The notes under the pieces are model-generated. The model was not told where the DNA came from and made no database searches. It was given only the letters and a program-made list of their open reading frames with translations. This document shows, in pieces, positions 9,822-17,435 of a stretch of DNA of 64,000 bases; position 1 is the first letter of the stretch, and each line of letters opens with the position of its first letter. The stretch covers positions 620,001 through 684,000 of the forward strand of contig NZ_CP087724.1 of the NCBI RefSeq assembly GCF_024972755.1, read 5' to 3'. The position numbers were made by a program, and so were the translations under genes. The stretch comes from Halanaeroarchaeum sp. HSR-CO. GTDB lineage: Archaea > Halobacteriota > Halobacteria > Halobacteriales > Halobacteriaceae.

Positions 9822-9858
9822 ACATATACCACCGGTATCTGCCAACGACCTTAAAACT
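9822..9858 (-). promoter_or_regulatory. Promoter of the S-layer-like gene with TACC-N3-GGTA dyad
   Basis: Read on the minus strand, two TATA-like elements precede the gene: TTTTAA at about 9851-9857 and GGTATATG at about 9822-9829. The second overlaps a perfect dyad ATACC-ACC-GGTAT (core 9827-9837), whose core is repeated near the two winged-helix genes to the right. Which TATA is used cannot be told from sequence. Confidence 0.45.
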
Positions 9859-9985
9859 ATCCTCTCGACTGAAGATTCGTTAGGAATCGCTTACCGGATC
9901 CATAAGACTAGCCTACCCACTTCTCAGCCAGCGATACCGCCGAAGCACCCGGGTAACAGAGCCCCTCCAGCACGTTCCCCGAGCC

Positions 9986-10363
9986 ATGCAGATGCCATCG
10001 CGAACCCGCCTGGCCGACCTCGATCGGCCCTACGACGTCCTCCTCGACGAACTCCTCACCCGCTGGGGCGACGACGCCCGCATCGCCTTCTACTACGACG
10101 CCGACCACGTCGCCCTCGCGCACGTCCGCGACGACCTCCTCGACCGGGACCTCGTCCCACACGTCGACGAGGTGGCGACCCGCGCCCGCCGCCGCGACGA
10201 ACAGCCAACCGAGCGCAGCCAGGACGCCCTCGGCGCTCGCGAGACCACCGTCGAGATCCGCGAGGACGCGCTGGTCGTCCACTTCCACGGGGCGGACGAC
10301 GAGGGACTGGTCGTGGTGGCCGACCGCGGCCCGAGCGTCTTCGAGAGTATGTTCGACGAGTGA
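9986..10363 (+). CDS. Small conserved-looking haloarchaeal protein of unknown function
   Basis: 125 residues, acidic and soluble, with no signal or membrane segment. The N-terminal part (DVLLDELLTRWGDDARIAFYYD) is predicted helix-strand. The C-terminal part is a beta-rich segment (TTVEIREDALVVHFHGADDEGLVVVAD) ending ESMFDE. Third-position GC and acidity match the neighbours, which supports coding against the opposite-strand frame over the same bases. The first ATG (9986) and the one two codons later (9992) are both possible starts. I do not recognise the family with confidence; no functional inference is made. Confidence 0.65.
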   Translation: MQMPSRTRLADLDRPYDVLLDELLTRWGDDARIAFYYDADHVALAHVRDDLLDRDLVPHVDEVATRARRRDEQPTERSQDALGARETTVEIREDALVVHFHGADDEGLVVVADRGPSVFESMFDE

Positions 10364-10476
10364 GCGAGCGATTCCCGCGCCCGAGCGGGTGGCGTTCTCG
10401 CACCCAGTGATGGCATTGCCTGTTCCTGTCGTCTAGTAAGAATTATTTGTCGCGTCGCTCGTCGTACGAACTACCG

Positions 10477-11577
10477 ATGGTAGATACCAACGAGACGACG
10501 ATGGGACGACGCGCAGTCCTCGCGGGTGCGGCGGGCGGTATCGCGGCACTCGCCGGCTGCAGTGGCTCCGCGGACGACGCCGACGAGCCGACCGAGACGA
10601 CGACTGAGACCACGACGACGGCGCCCACGACGGAACCGGCGCCGTCGCTCGAGGACCTCGAGCTCCCGATGGGCGTGAGCGAGGAGTCGGTCAGCGCGAA
10701 CCTCCTCGCGGTCCACGAGCGCGCCGTCGCAGACGTCTCCCAGACCATCGACGTCACCCGTCTCGAGCACGGCGATCTCCTCGAACGGACGGTTCGATAC
10801 GAGGACGGCAGGTTCCTCCAGACGGAGGTCGGGCGCGGCCCCCAGCAGGATATCTGGAACGAAGACGGTGAAGGGTACATCCGTGTCGCCGGTGGAGAGA
10901 CCTACTTCCAGGGGCCACAGGAGGCTTCGCTGGCCGAACTGTCTCGCCTTCACCGCATGGAAGACCAGCTCCGGGCCGGCGACTATCAGCCGGTGGAGGC
11001 CGTCGAGGAGGACGGTCAGACCCTGATCGTCGCCGAAGCCACCGAGGCCACCCTGACCGACCGGCTGGCCCACCAGTACGAATCCATCGAGTCCTACACG
11101 GGCCGGCTCACCTTCACGCCCGAGGGTCGTATCGCCGAATTCGACGTCGAGTTCGAATACGTCGACCCGGAACGCGGCTCCGGGATGACCGAGTGGACCT
11201 TTCGCGTTCACTCGGTGGGCGAGACCACCGTCGCTGCGCCGGACTGGGTGTCCATCGCGCGCGAGGACGGATTCGACTTCGACGTCGCCCCGGGCGAGGA
11301 CGGCTCGTTCGTCCGCGTCGATGTCAGCGGCGGTGACGGTGGCACCCATCCCAATCTCCACGTCTCCTACGGGATGGCTGGGCGCCGGCGGGGCAGTGCC
11401 GGCCTCGACCGGTCGCTGACCGATGGTGACACGCTCTATCTCGGATTCGACGAGAACGACGAGTCGGTGGTCACGGTGAACGAACCGCCCGAAGCAGTCC
11501 AGGACGTCTCCGGGCCGGTCGACGTGTCTCTCTACGTCAACGGACCGGAGGTCATCGATACGAGGGTTTCCTTGTAG
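10477..11577 (+). CDS. Tat-type lipoprotein, haloarchaeal family of unknown function
   Basis: 366 residues from the ATG at 10477. The frame is open from 10447, but a TATA box (AATTATTT, 10440-10447) about 30 bases upstream makes 10477 a leaderless start. The N-terminus has a twin-arginine signal (MGRRAVLAGAAGG) and a lipobox (LAALAGC), then a Thr/Glu-rich tether. The body is beta-rich and resembles LolA-like outer-surface lipoproteins in outline: DVSQTIDVTRLEHGDLLERTV early, then a strand-rich RLTFTPEGRIAEFDVEFEY segment. A second domain near the C-terminus (VDVSGGDGGTHPNLHVSYG... VSLYVNG) looks Ig-like. It is expected on the outer face of the membrane. The function is not known to me. Confidence 0.8.
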   Translation: MVDTNETTMGRRAVLAGAAGGIAALAGCSGSADDADEPTETTTETTTTAPTTEPAPSLEDLELPMGVSEESVSANLLAVHERAVADVSQTIDVTRLEHGDLLERTVRYEDGRFLQTEVGRGPQQDIWNEDGEGYIRVAGGETYFQGPQEASLAELSRLHRMEDQLRAGDYQPVEAVEEDGQTLIVAEATEATLTDRLAHQYESIESYTGRLTFTPEGRIAEFDVEFEYVDPERGSGMTEWTFRVHSVGETTVAAPDWVSIAREDGFDFDVAPGEDGSFVRVDVSGGDGGTHPNLHVSYGMAGRRRGSAGLDRSLTDGDTLYLGFDENDESVVTVNEPPEAVQDVSGPVDVSLYVNGPEVIDTRVSL

Positions 11578-11601
11578 TCTCCCGGATCGGCTCGCCTGCC
11601 T

Positions 11602-11892
11602 TCATTCTCCGTCAACAGCGTCTTCGATGACCGCATCGAAATCCACGTCCTCCGCGCGGTAGGCCTCCTCGTACTCGACCGCCGCCTCGCCGCGCTCGCT
11701 GATCTCGTAGAGGCCGCTTCGCTCGGCCGGGCCGACCCGCTCGACGAGGTCCTTGTCCGCGAGCGTGCGCAGGCGCGTGTTGATGTACGACCGGTCGCGG
11801 TCCAGGCCGACCGCGATGTTCACGGCGTTGTTCCGCCCCTCCTCGGCCAGAAAGCCCAGGATCTCGAAGTCGGTAGGGTAGACCAGTTTCAT
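11602..11892 (-). CDS. PhiH1-repressor-like winged-helix DNA-binding protein
   Basis: 96 residues. The pattern is helix-turn-helix plus wing: PTDFEILGFLAEEGRNNAVNIA, then a recognition helix with DRSYINTRLRTLADKDLVERV and a wing ERSGLYEISERG. It ends in an acidic tail. This is the small haloarchaeal winged-helix type related to the phage PhiH1 repressor, often a local repressor. The ATG at 11892 sits about 30-50 bases downstream of a TATA-like ATATACC flanked by two dyads (11939-11949 and 11954-11963), compatible with autoregulation. It converges with the lipoprotein gene, with 24 bases between the stops. Its targets are unknown. Confidence 0.8.
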   Translation of the reverse strand: MKLVYPTDFEILGFLAEEGRNNAVNIAVGLDRDRSYINTRLRTLADKDLVERVGPAERSGLYEISERGEAAVEYEEAYRAEDVDFDAVIEDAVDGE

Positions 11893-12256
11893 ACCAGTGT
11901 CGTCCCGTGGTTCCGTTCCCGACCCGTTCCGACGCCCATACTACAGGTATATGCTACCGGTAGATAAAATGTGGCCATGGTCGACGTTCCGCGGTGTCGA
12001 TGCGACGACCGGTCGAAATCCGGTCATCGATCGGTCAACGTATCGCCACCGATCGGTCAACACCCGTCCGGTCTTCGATCACGGATCGGCCACCGACTGG
12101 CCGATATCCGGCCCCCGTTCGAGTACCGTGTGACCACCGAACGGTCTGTTTCATATCCAGATGTCTGCCACCAGCGGTCAGTAAGATGTTCCTACCGTAG
12201 GTACTGTGCGGGTAGGATGATCGTACTCGAACGACCGAAAACGTCGACGAATCCGC
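11893..12256. promoter_or_regulatory. Repeat-rich non-coding region between two winged-helix genes
   Basis: No convincing gene lies in these 364 bases. They contain dyads CTACAGGTAT (11941-11950), CTACCGGTAG (11954-11963) and TACCGTAGGTA (12193-12203). There is also a direct repeat CGATCGGTCAAC at 12028-12039 and 12050-12061, exactly 22 bases apart, and a weaker copy near 12083 (GATCGGCCACC). The dyads at the left end overlap the likely TATA box of the 11892 gene. The spacing of two helical turns suggests protein binding to one face of the DNA. Confidence 0.5.
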
Positions 12257-12553
12257 TCAGGGCCCGGCGGTGGCGTCCACGACCGATCCCCGTGGGCCCA
12301 CGTCGGCGGCGACCTCCCTGACGCCGTCGCCGTCTGCGGATTCGAGCCGGCTCGCGACGTGGCGCCCGCGTCCGGTCAGTCGGTAGGTGCCTCGCCGAGG
12401 TTCGGCCGCCACGAGGTCGAGGTCGACCAGCGTCTCGAGGCCGGCCAGGGCCGTCTCCCTGTCGCACTCGCGGTCCCGCAGGACGTCGTCGACAGTGCCA
12501 CGTCGATTCGTGTCGAACCACGTCAGGAGGACCGCCGCCGGTTCGTCGGTCAT
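12257..12553 (-). CDS. Small winged-helix DNA-binding protein
   Basis: 98 residues. The helical N-terminus (AAVLLTWFDTNRRGTVDDVL) leads to an HTH (DRETALAGLETLVDLDLVAAE) and a wing (PRRGTYRLTGRG), with an acidic C-terminus. The fold is like the 11892 protein but the sequence is only distantly similar. The ATG at 12553 lies about 30 bases downstream of a TATA box CTTATACC (minus strand, 12581-12588) and so is probably leaderless. That TATA box lies within a TACC-N3-GGTA dyad (12574-12584), suggesting repression at its own promoter. It is a probable transcriptional regulator; the effector and targets are unknown. Confidence 0.75.
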   Translation of the reverse strand: MTDEPAAVLLTWFDTNRRGTVDDVLRDRECDRETALAGLETLVDLDLVAAEPRRGTYRLTGRGRHVASRLESADGDGVREVAADVGPRGSVVDATAGP

Positions 12554-12573
12554 GTGTTAGCTGGTCAATCAGT

Positions 12574-12588
12574 TACCATCGGTATAAG
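12574..12588 (-). promoter_or_regulatory. TATA box embedded in TACC-ATC-GGTA dyad
   Basis: The minus strand reads CTTATACC-GAT-GGTAA about 30 bases ahead of the ATG at 12553. A perfect 4+4 dyad with a 3-base spacer overlaps the TATA element, so a bound repressor would exclude TBP. The same core recurs at 9827 and 12193, and with one mismatch at 11939. Confidence 0.5.
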
Positions 12589-12755
12589 CCTGCCGTCTGG
12601 CTGTCAGACGAAACTACTATAAGGTTAAGTGACAATTACTACGTGTGGACGGTTCGAAGGGTCGAGTCGACCCTTCCTCCCCATTCCTCCCCCACATCGC
12701 CCTTCGGCCGTCCCCCCATTTCGACACCGAGGAGGGGACCGGCCGGTTCGTATCG

Positions 12756-13520
12756 TCACTCGAGCGGTACCCACTCGCCGTCCTCGGGGATGACAACCTG
12801 GGAGATGACGCCGGCCTCGGTGAGCGCCTGTTCCAGGTCCGCCCGCGACTCCAGGCAGTGATTGATGGCGTCCATATGTACCGGGATCACGGTCGCGTTC
12901 GGGCGCGCCCGACAGACCCGCTCGACGTCCGCCGCGGTCATCGTGATGGGTTTGCCCTCGTCGAACCGTGCCCCGCCGGCGTTCACGACGATGACGTCGG
13001 GCGTGTGCGTCGCGAAGGCGTTACAGAGTTCTGCACACCAGCGCGTATCCCCCGCCACGTACAGCGACGGTTCCTCGTCGGCCGTGAAGACGAACCCCGA
13101 GACCGGTCCCATCTTCTCGGCGAGGTCGTCGTGGCCGTGTCGACCGCCCGTCCGGGTGATGGTGATGCCCTCCCACTCGACGCTGTCCTCGACGGGGCGG
13201 ACGTCGGTGAACCCCGCTTTCTCGATGGTCTCCTCGTCCGGCGGCTGGCAGAACAGCGGCAGGTCGGAGGGGAGGGTCTCCATCGCGACCTCGTCGAAGT
13301 GATCGCGGTGGGTGTGGGTCACCGCGACGGCGTCGATAGCCCGCAGATCGACCGTCGGCAGCGGGACGAGCGGGTTTCGCTTCTCGTTCGGGCTGTTTTC
13401 GATGGGCGGCGTCGACCCCTCGTCGGCCAGCATGGGGTCGACGAGGACGGTCGCCCCACCGTATCTGACGACCAGGGTGGCGTGGCGGAGCAAGCGGAGC
13501 GCGGAGGGTGTGGTGGACAT
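12756..13520 (-). CDS. Metallo-beta-lactamase-fold metal-dependent hydrolase (UlaG-like)
   Basis: 254 residues from the ATG at 13520 (the frame extends to 13592 without a better start). It begins with the short strand LRLLRHATLVVRYGGATVLVDPML typical of UlaG/L-ascorbate-6-phosphate-lactonase-like proteins. It carries the metal motif THTHRDHFD (about 70-78), a second His in GGRHGHDD, Asp in YVAGDTRW and a last His in VIPVHMDAINH. Length and motif order match the family. The substrate is unknown. Upstream bases 13521-13666 form a divergent promoter region shared with the Ig-like gene at 13667. Confidence 0.85.
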   Translation of the reverse strand: MSTTPSALRLLRHATLVVRYGGATVLVDPMLADEGSTPPIENSPNEKRNPLVPLPTVDLRAIDAVAVTHTHRDHFDEVAMETLPSDLPLFCQPPDEETIEKAGFTDVRPVEDSVEWEGITITRTGGRHGHDDLAEKMGPVSGFVFTADEEPSLYVAGDTRWCAELCNAFATHTPDVIVVNAGGARFDEGKPITMTAADVERVCRARPNATVIPVHMDAINHCLESRADLEQALTEAGVISQVVIPEDGEWVPLE

Positions 13521-13666
13521 ACCGGGACTGACGGGAGCCACCGGCTTAGATGTATGGTGAATCACATTTCTCGACGACCGTTTTCCCCCCATCTCGTGTC
13601 CCCTTCGGGGGCGTGTCGCGAGATAAGGAGGGAATCACTAAGTGTGGAGCCGACTAACCCGCCCTT

Positions 13667-14908
13667 ATGAGATATATCGGGGTCTTTCTCTCGCTGCTGG
13701 TTGCCACGAGCGTCGTGGCGATGGGGGGAGCGGGGGTCGCGAGCGCACAGTCGACAGTCACACTTACCGTCTCGGTCACCACGGCGGACGGGGCCGCGGT
13801 CGACGGTGCCGACCTCACCGCCACCTGGGACGACGGGTCGACGACCGCCACGACCGCCTCGAATGGGAAGGCGTTCGTCGACGTCCCCGACGGGGCCGAC
13901 GTGACCATCGAGGTGGCCCACGAGGACTACGTCCGTAACAGTCCCTACGAGGTGACCGACGCGAGCGAACGCGAGGTCGACGTCACGGTCGCCGCGAAGG
14001 CGAACGCGACCATCGCCGTCGAGGACGACGACGGACCGGTCGAGGCTGCCCGAGTCGTCCTCGAGATGGACGGCGAGACGGTCCTCGACGCGGAGACCGC
14101 TGGGGGCGACGTCGAGACCGACACCATCGAGGCGGGCACCTACGACCTCACCGTCTCCAAGAACGGGTACTACACCACCGAGACCGAGCTCGCGATCACC
14201 AACGACACCACGACCACGGTCACCATCGAGCGCGGGACCGTCCCCCTCACCGTCAACGTGACCGACGACTACTTCGAGCCACCGCGAGGCGTCTCGGGTG
14301 CGACCGTCGAGGTGGAGGGCGCGGGGAGCGTCATCACCCAGTCCGACGGCACCCAGCAGATCAGCGTTCCCGTCAACTCCCAACCCGCGGTCACCGTCTC
14401 CAAGGACGGCTACGTCACCGTCGAACGCACGATCACCGTCCGCGAGTCCGAACGGACCATCCACTTCGACGTCGACCGCGAGTTCGCGCTCTCCGTCGAG
14501 CGTTCGAACCAGCAGATCGTGGTCGGTGAGACGGTCCGCGTGACGGTCACCGACGAGTACGGCGACCCGGTCGCCGACGCCGTGGTGCGACTCGACGACT
14601 CGGTCGTCGCCCGCACGAACGACGAGGGCGAAGCCACCATCTCCATCGACGAGGCCGGCGAACAGGAGTTCACGGTCAGCAAGGGCGATGCCATCTCCGC
14701 CTCGACGACGGTGACTGGCGTCTCCCCGGGCGACGAGACGACCGAACAGACGGAGACCACGGCGACGACCGAGCCTACGACCACGGATTCCTCGACGACG
14801 GAGGTGGGTGGCCTCCCCGACATCCCGGGTGAGTACATCCCGCTCGCCATCGTCGGGGTCGCCCTCATCGCGGTGCTCTTCGGCGTCCGCTGGTGGCAAC
14901 AGCGCTGA
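13667..14908 (+). CDS. Exported protein with carboxypeptidase-regulatory-like repeats and C-terminal membrane anchor
   Basis: 413 residues. A signal peptide (about 1-27, ending GVASAQS) is followed by four or five Ig-like/CarboxypepD_reg-like repeats. These are recognisable by the phrases ADGAAVDGADLTATWDDGS, DDGPVEAARVVLEMDGE, GVSGATVEVEGAG and YGDPVADAVVRLDDS, each followed by a turn and VSKNGY or VSKDGY. A Thr-rich stalk (about 365-385) leads to one transmembrane helix (IPLAIVGVALIAVLFGV) and a short basic tail WWQQR. The design (signal, beta repeats, stalk, anchor) is that of a cell-surface protein. No catalytic motif is visible. It stands alone between divergent and co-directional neighbours. 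Confidence 0.85.
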   Translation: MRYIGVFLSLLVATSVVAMGGAGVASAQSTVTLTVSVTTADGAAVDGADLTATWDDGSTTATTASNGKAFVDVPDGADVTIEVAHEDYVRNSPYEVTDASEREVDVTVAAKANATIAVEDDDGPVEAARVVLEMDGETVLDAETAGGDVETDTIEAGTYDLTVSKNGYYTTETELAITNDTTTTVTIERGTVPLTVNVTDDYFEPPRGVSGATVEVEGAGSVITQSDGTQQISVPVNSQPAVTVSKDGYVTVERTITVRESERTIHFDVDREFALSVERSNQQIVVGETVRVTVTDEYGDPVADAVVRLDDSVVARTNDEGEATISIDEAGEQEFTVSKGDAISASTTVTGVSPGDETTEQTETTATTEPTTTDSSTTEVGGLPDIPGEYIPLAIVGVALIAVLFGVRWWQQR

Positions 14909-14948
14909 CGGCCAGTACAGCCTTGGTCGTCGCCCCCGCCGTTAGGCT

Positions 14949-16130
14949 ATGACCACACGATTCTCCGCGTCCGCCGAATTCGATCGCCTTCAGTCGGTCC
15001 GCGTTCACGAGCCCGGCCTGGAGATCTGGAGCGGTGCGATCGACCCGGCCTCGCACCTGTTCGAATCGCCGGTCGCCCCCGACCAGGCCCGACGCCAGCA
15101 CCGTCGGTACGTCGACGTCCTGGCGGCCAACGGCGTCACGGTCCACACGCTCGCCGGCGACCTCGCGGCGGCAGACGCCCTCGACGACCTGGTCGCGGAG
15201 TATGCGACCGTCGAGTCTGCCGTCGACCTGGGTGCGACCCTCGCGACCCTCGACCCTCACGAGAAACTTCAGTTGGCCCTCGCCCGTGCCCGCATCGGCC
15301 CGGGCGATGCTGCGCCGGCCAGTCTCCACGTCGAGCGCCCCATCTCGAATATCTTCTTCCAGCGGGACACGACCATCCTGGGTGACCGCGGCCCCATCCT
15401 CTGTACCATGCGTTCACCGGTCCGCCAGCCAGAGGTCTCCATCGTCGACCGCGCCTGGGAGGGAATCGGCGCCGATGTCGTCCATCGGGCGTCGACGGGC
15501 CCCATCGAGGGCGGCGAGTTCCTGCCGCTCGGCGAGTTCGCCCTGCTCGGCGTGTCCGGGGTCGTCGACGGCGAGGAGCACGTCATCCGGACGAGCTACG
15601 CTGCCGGACGGGCCCTCCTCGATGCCGGTGCCGTCGGCTACGACGAGGTCGGCCTCGTGCGCGCACCCATCGAGGCAGACCGCGCACTCGCCGCCGAGCA
15701 CGACGCACCGTCCCGGTTGATGCACCTGCTCGGCTGGGTCAACGTCGCCGCGGAGGGACTCGCCGTCACCTTTCCCACGCTGGCGAGGGCCGCAGACGTC
15801 GACGTCTTCGGGCGCACCGAGGGTGGCTACGAACGTCGCGAGACCGTCTCCCTCGCTACGTATCTCGACCGGAAGGGCTACGACGTGATCGCCGCTTCGC
15901 ACCCCGAACGGTGGCCCACCAACTTCGTCGCCATCGACGACGGTGTGGTCGTTCCGCTGTACGAACCGGACGAGTCGGGCGATTACCGCCCCGAGAACAA
16001 CCCGACGATTGAAGCGATGAAAGAGCGTGGCGTGACGATCGTACCAGACGGGGTGGGGCTCCCGACGGGTCCCTTGACGAACGGGGCGGGCGGCCTTCAC
16101 TGCATGACGACGCCCGTCAATCGGGCCTGA
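14949..16130 (+). CDS. Arginine-deiminase-superfamily (guanidino-group modifying) enzyme, divergent
   Basis: 393 residues, near the usual length of arginine deiminases. Visible motifs in family order: FFQRDTT (catalytic Asp region), EGGEFLPL (Glu), LMHLLGWVN where the family normally has MHLDTVF, and the C-terminal nucleophile context GGLHCMT. Cys, the first Asp, Glu and the His appear kept, but the substrate-binding Asp two residues after the His seems replaced by Leu. Members of this superfamily hydrolyse or transfer guanidino groups (arginine, agmatine, dimethylarginine). The substrate here is uncertain. No arcB or arcC neighbours are present, so it is not a classical arginine-fermentation operon. 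Its last 14 bases overlap the convergent hydrolase gene. Confidence 0.8.
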   Translation: MTTRFSASAEFDRLQSVRVHEPGLEIWSGAIDPASHLFESPVAPDQARRQHRRYVDVLAANGVTVHTLAGDLAAADALDDLVAEYATVESAVDLGATLATLDPHEKLQLALARARIGPGDAAPASLHVERPISNIFFQRDTTILGDRGPILCTMRSPVRQPEVSIVDRAWEGIGADVVHRASTGPIEGGEFLPLGEFALLGVSGVVDGEEHVIRTSYAAGRALLDAGAVGYDEVGLVRAPIEADRALAAEHDAPSRLMHLLGWVNVAAEGLAVTFPTLARAADVDVFGRTEGGYERRETVSLATYLDRKGYDVIAASHPERWPTNFVAIDDGVVVPLYEPDESGDYRPENNPTIEAMKERGVTIVPDGVGLPTGPLTNGAGGLHCMTTPVNRA

Positions 16131-16758
16131 GATGCTCGACGAACCACTCGCCCGCGTGGTCGGCGACGGCCTCGAGTTCTCTCTCCCCCTCGAAGAGATG
16201 GCCGGCCCCCTCGACGACCGTCACCTCCGTCTCGCACGCCAGGGCCGTCGCGGCCTCGCGATTTAGATCGAGCACCTGTCGGTCGGCCCCGCCGACCACG
16301 AGTCGCGTCGGTGCCGTCACCGAACCGTATGCCGCCTCGGCGAGGTCCACTCGCCCGCCCCGGGAGACCACCGCCTGGACCCGTTCCGGTCGCCTGGCCG
16401 CCGCGCGCAGCGCCGCGGCCGCCCCGGTACTCGACCCGAAGTAGCCAGTCGGCAGGTGGCCGATATCCTCGCGATCGTCGACCCACTCCGAGGCGGCGAC
16501 CAGCCGGTCGGTCAACAACGCGATGTCGAACCGGTTCTCGCGGTCTCGGTCCTCGGCTTCGGTCAGCAGGTCGAACAGCAGCGTCGCGAGGCCCCGGTTG
16601 ACGAGTTGCTCGGCGACGAACTGGTTGCGCGGGCTCTTCCGGCTACTCCCGCTGCCGTGGGCGAAGACGACGAGCCCGATTGGATCCTCGGGAACCGTCA
16701 GATCGCCAGGAAGCGTCACGTCGTCCGTTGGTATCGTCACCTGGGTCGTCGGGGCCAT
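16117..16758 (-). CDS. Alpha/beta hydrolase (dienelactone-hydrolase-like)
   Basis: 213 residues from the ATG at 16758; a GTG at 16767 is an alternative. It has an alpha/beta-hydrolase fold: oxyanion region VVFAHGSGSSRKSPRN, nucleophile elbow GYFGSSTGAAAALRAA (Ser about 110), an acid in LVVGGADRQVLDLN and the catalytic His in VEGAGHLFEGERELE. This pattern matches a phosphoribosyltransferase-associated/dienelactone-hydrolase-like family common in haloarchaea. The substrate is unknown. The stop lies inside the end of the convergent deiminase-like gene. Confidence 0.85.
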   Translation of the reverse strand: MAPTTQVTIPTDDVTLPGDLTVPEDPIGLVVFAHGSGSSRKSPRNQFVAEQLVNRGLATLLFDLLTEAEDRDRENRFDIALLTDRLVAASEWVDDREDIGHLPTGYFGSSTGAAAALRAAARRPERVQAVVSRGGRVDLAEAAYGSVTAPTRLVVGGADRQVLDLNREAATALACETEVTVVEGAGHLFEGERELEAVADHAGEWFVEHLRPD

Positions 16759-16859
16759 AGCTGTCACCTATCCAATCGTTCGTCCCGGGCCATCATGAAT
16801 CCCGACCCCCACTCCTGGTGACCCCCTACAGTCATATCCGGCGAGTGTCATGTGGTCGT

Positions 16860-17435
16860 ATGGCACGCATCACGCTCGCCGACCCCGCGGATCTGCCCCC
16901 CGAGAAACGCTCGCTGCTCGACTCCCTGTCGGACGCCGACGACGCCGTCGTCGACCACGACCTCGAGGGCGGGACGCTCAACGTCTACCGCGCGCTCGGA
17001 CGGAACCTCCCCATCCTCGAGGGCTTCCGCGACTTCGGCGGGGCCGTCTGGCACGGCAGCGACCTCGAACCGGTCGAACGCGAACTCGTCATTCTGGCCA
17101 CCTCCTACCACACCGATATGCGCTACGAGTGGCACCAGCACGTCCGCGTGGCCCTCGACGAGGGCATCTCCCCGGAGACCATCCTCGCGGTCTCGATGGA
17201 TCGCCTTGACGAACTCGACCCCGAACACGCACGGCTGGTCGAGTACGTCGAACACTTCGTCGCGAAGGACGTCGACGACGAGACCCACGAACGCCTCGCC
17301 GCCCACTACGACGAGGCGACCATCGTCGGCATCGGCATGCTCTCCGGGCTCTACCTCGGTCTCGCGCACGTCCTCGACGCGCTGGCCGTCGACCTCGAGG
17401 CGCCCTTCGTCGGGTGGGAACTCGAGAACCTTTAG
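16860..17435 (+). CDS. Carboxymuconolactone-decarboxylase/AhpD-fold family protein
   Basis: 191 residues from the ATG at 16860; the frame opens at 16818 but the N-terminal 14 codons look non-native. The all-helical core contains ERELVILATSYHTDMRYEWHQHVRVALDEG, the EWxxH-type signature of the CMD superfamily. The second half (EYVEHFVAKDVDDETHERLAAHYDEATIVGIGML) fits the family repeat. It lacks the CxxC pair of true AhpD peroxidase partners, so peroxidase activity is unlikely. The function is unknown. Its stop overlaps the convergent gene by four bases. Confidence 0.8.
   Translation: MARITLADPADLPPEKRSLLDSLSDADDAVVDHDLEGGTLNVYRALGRNLPILEGFRDFGGAVWHGSDLEPVERELVILATSYHTDMRYEWHQHVRVALDEGISPETILAVSMDRLDELDPEHARLVEYVEHFVAKDVDDETHERLAAHYDEATIVGIGMLSGLYLGLAHVLDALAVDLEAPFVGWELENL

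Noticed and set aside
10447-10476. Longer N-terminus for the Tat lipoprotein
   Set aside because: The upstream start overlaps the TATA box, so it would not be transcribed; ATG at 10477 gives a proper Tat signal.
12645-13670. Plus-strand frame across the MBL-fold hydrolase
   Set aside because: The minus strand carries the intact THTHRDHFD hydrolase; the plus frame is a shadow.
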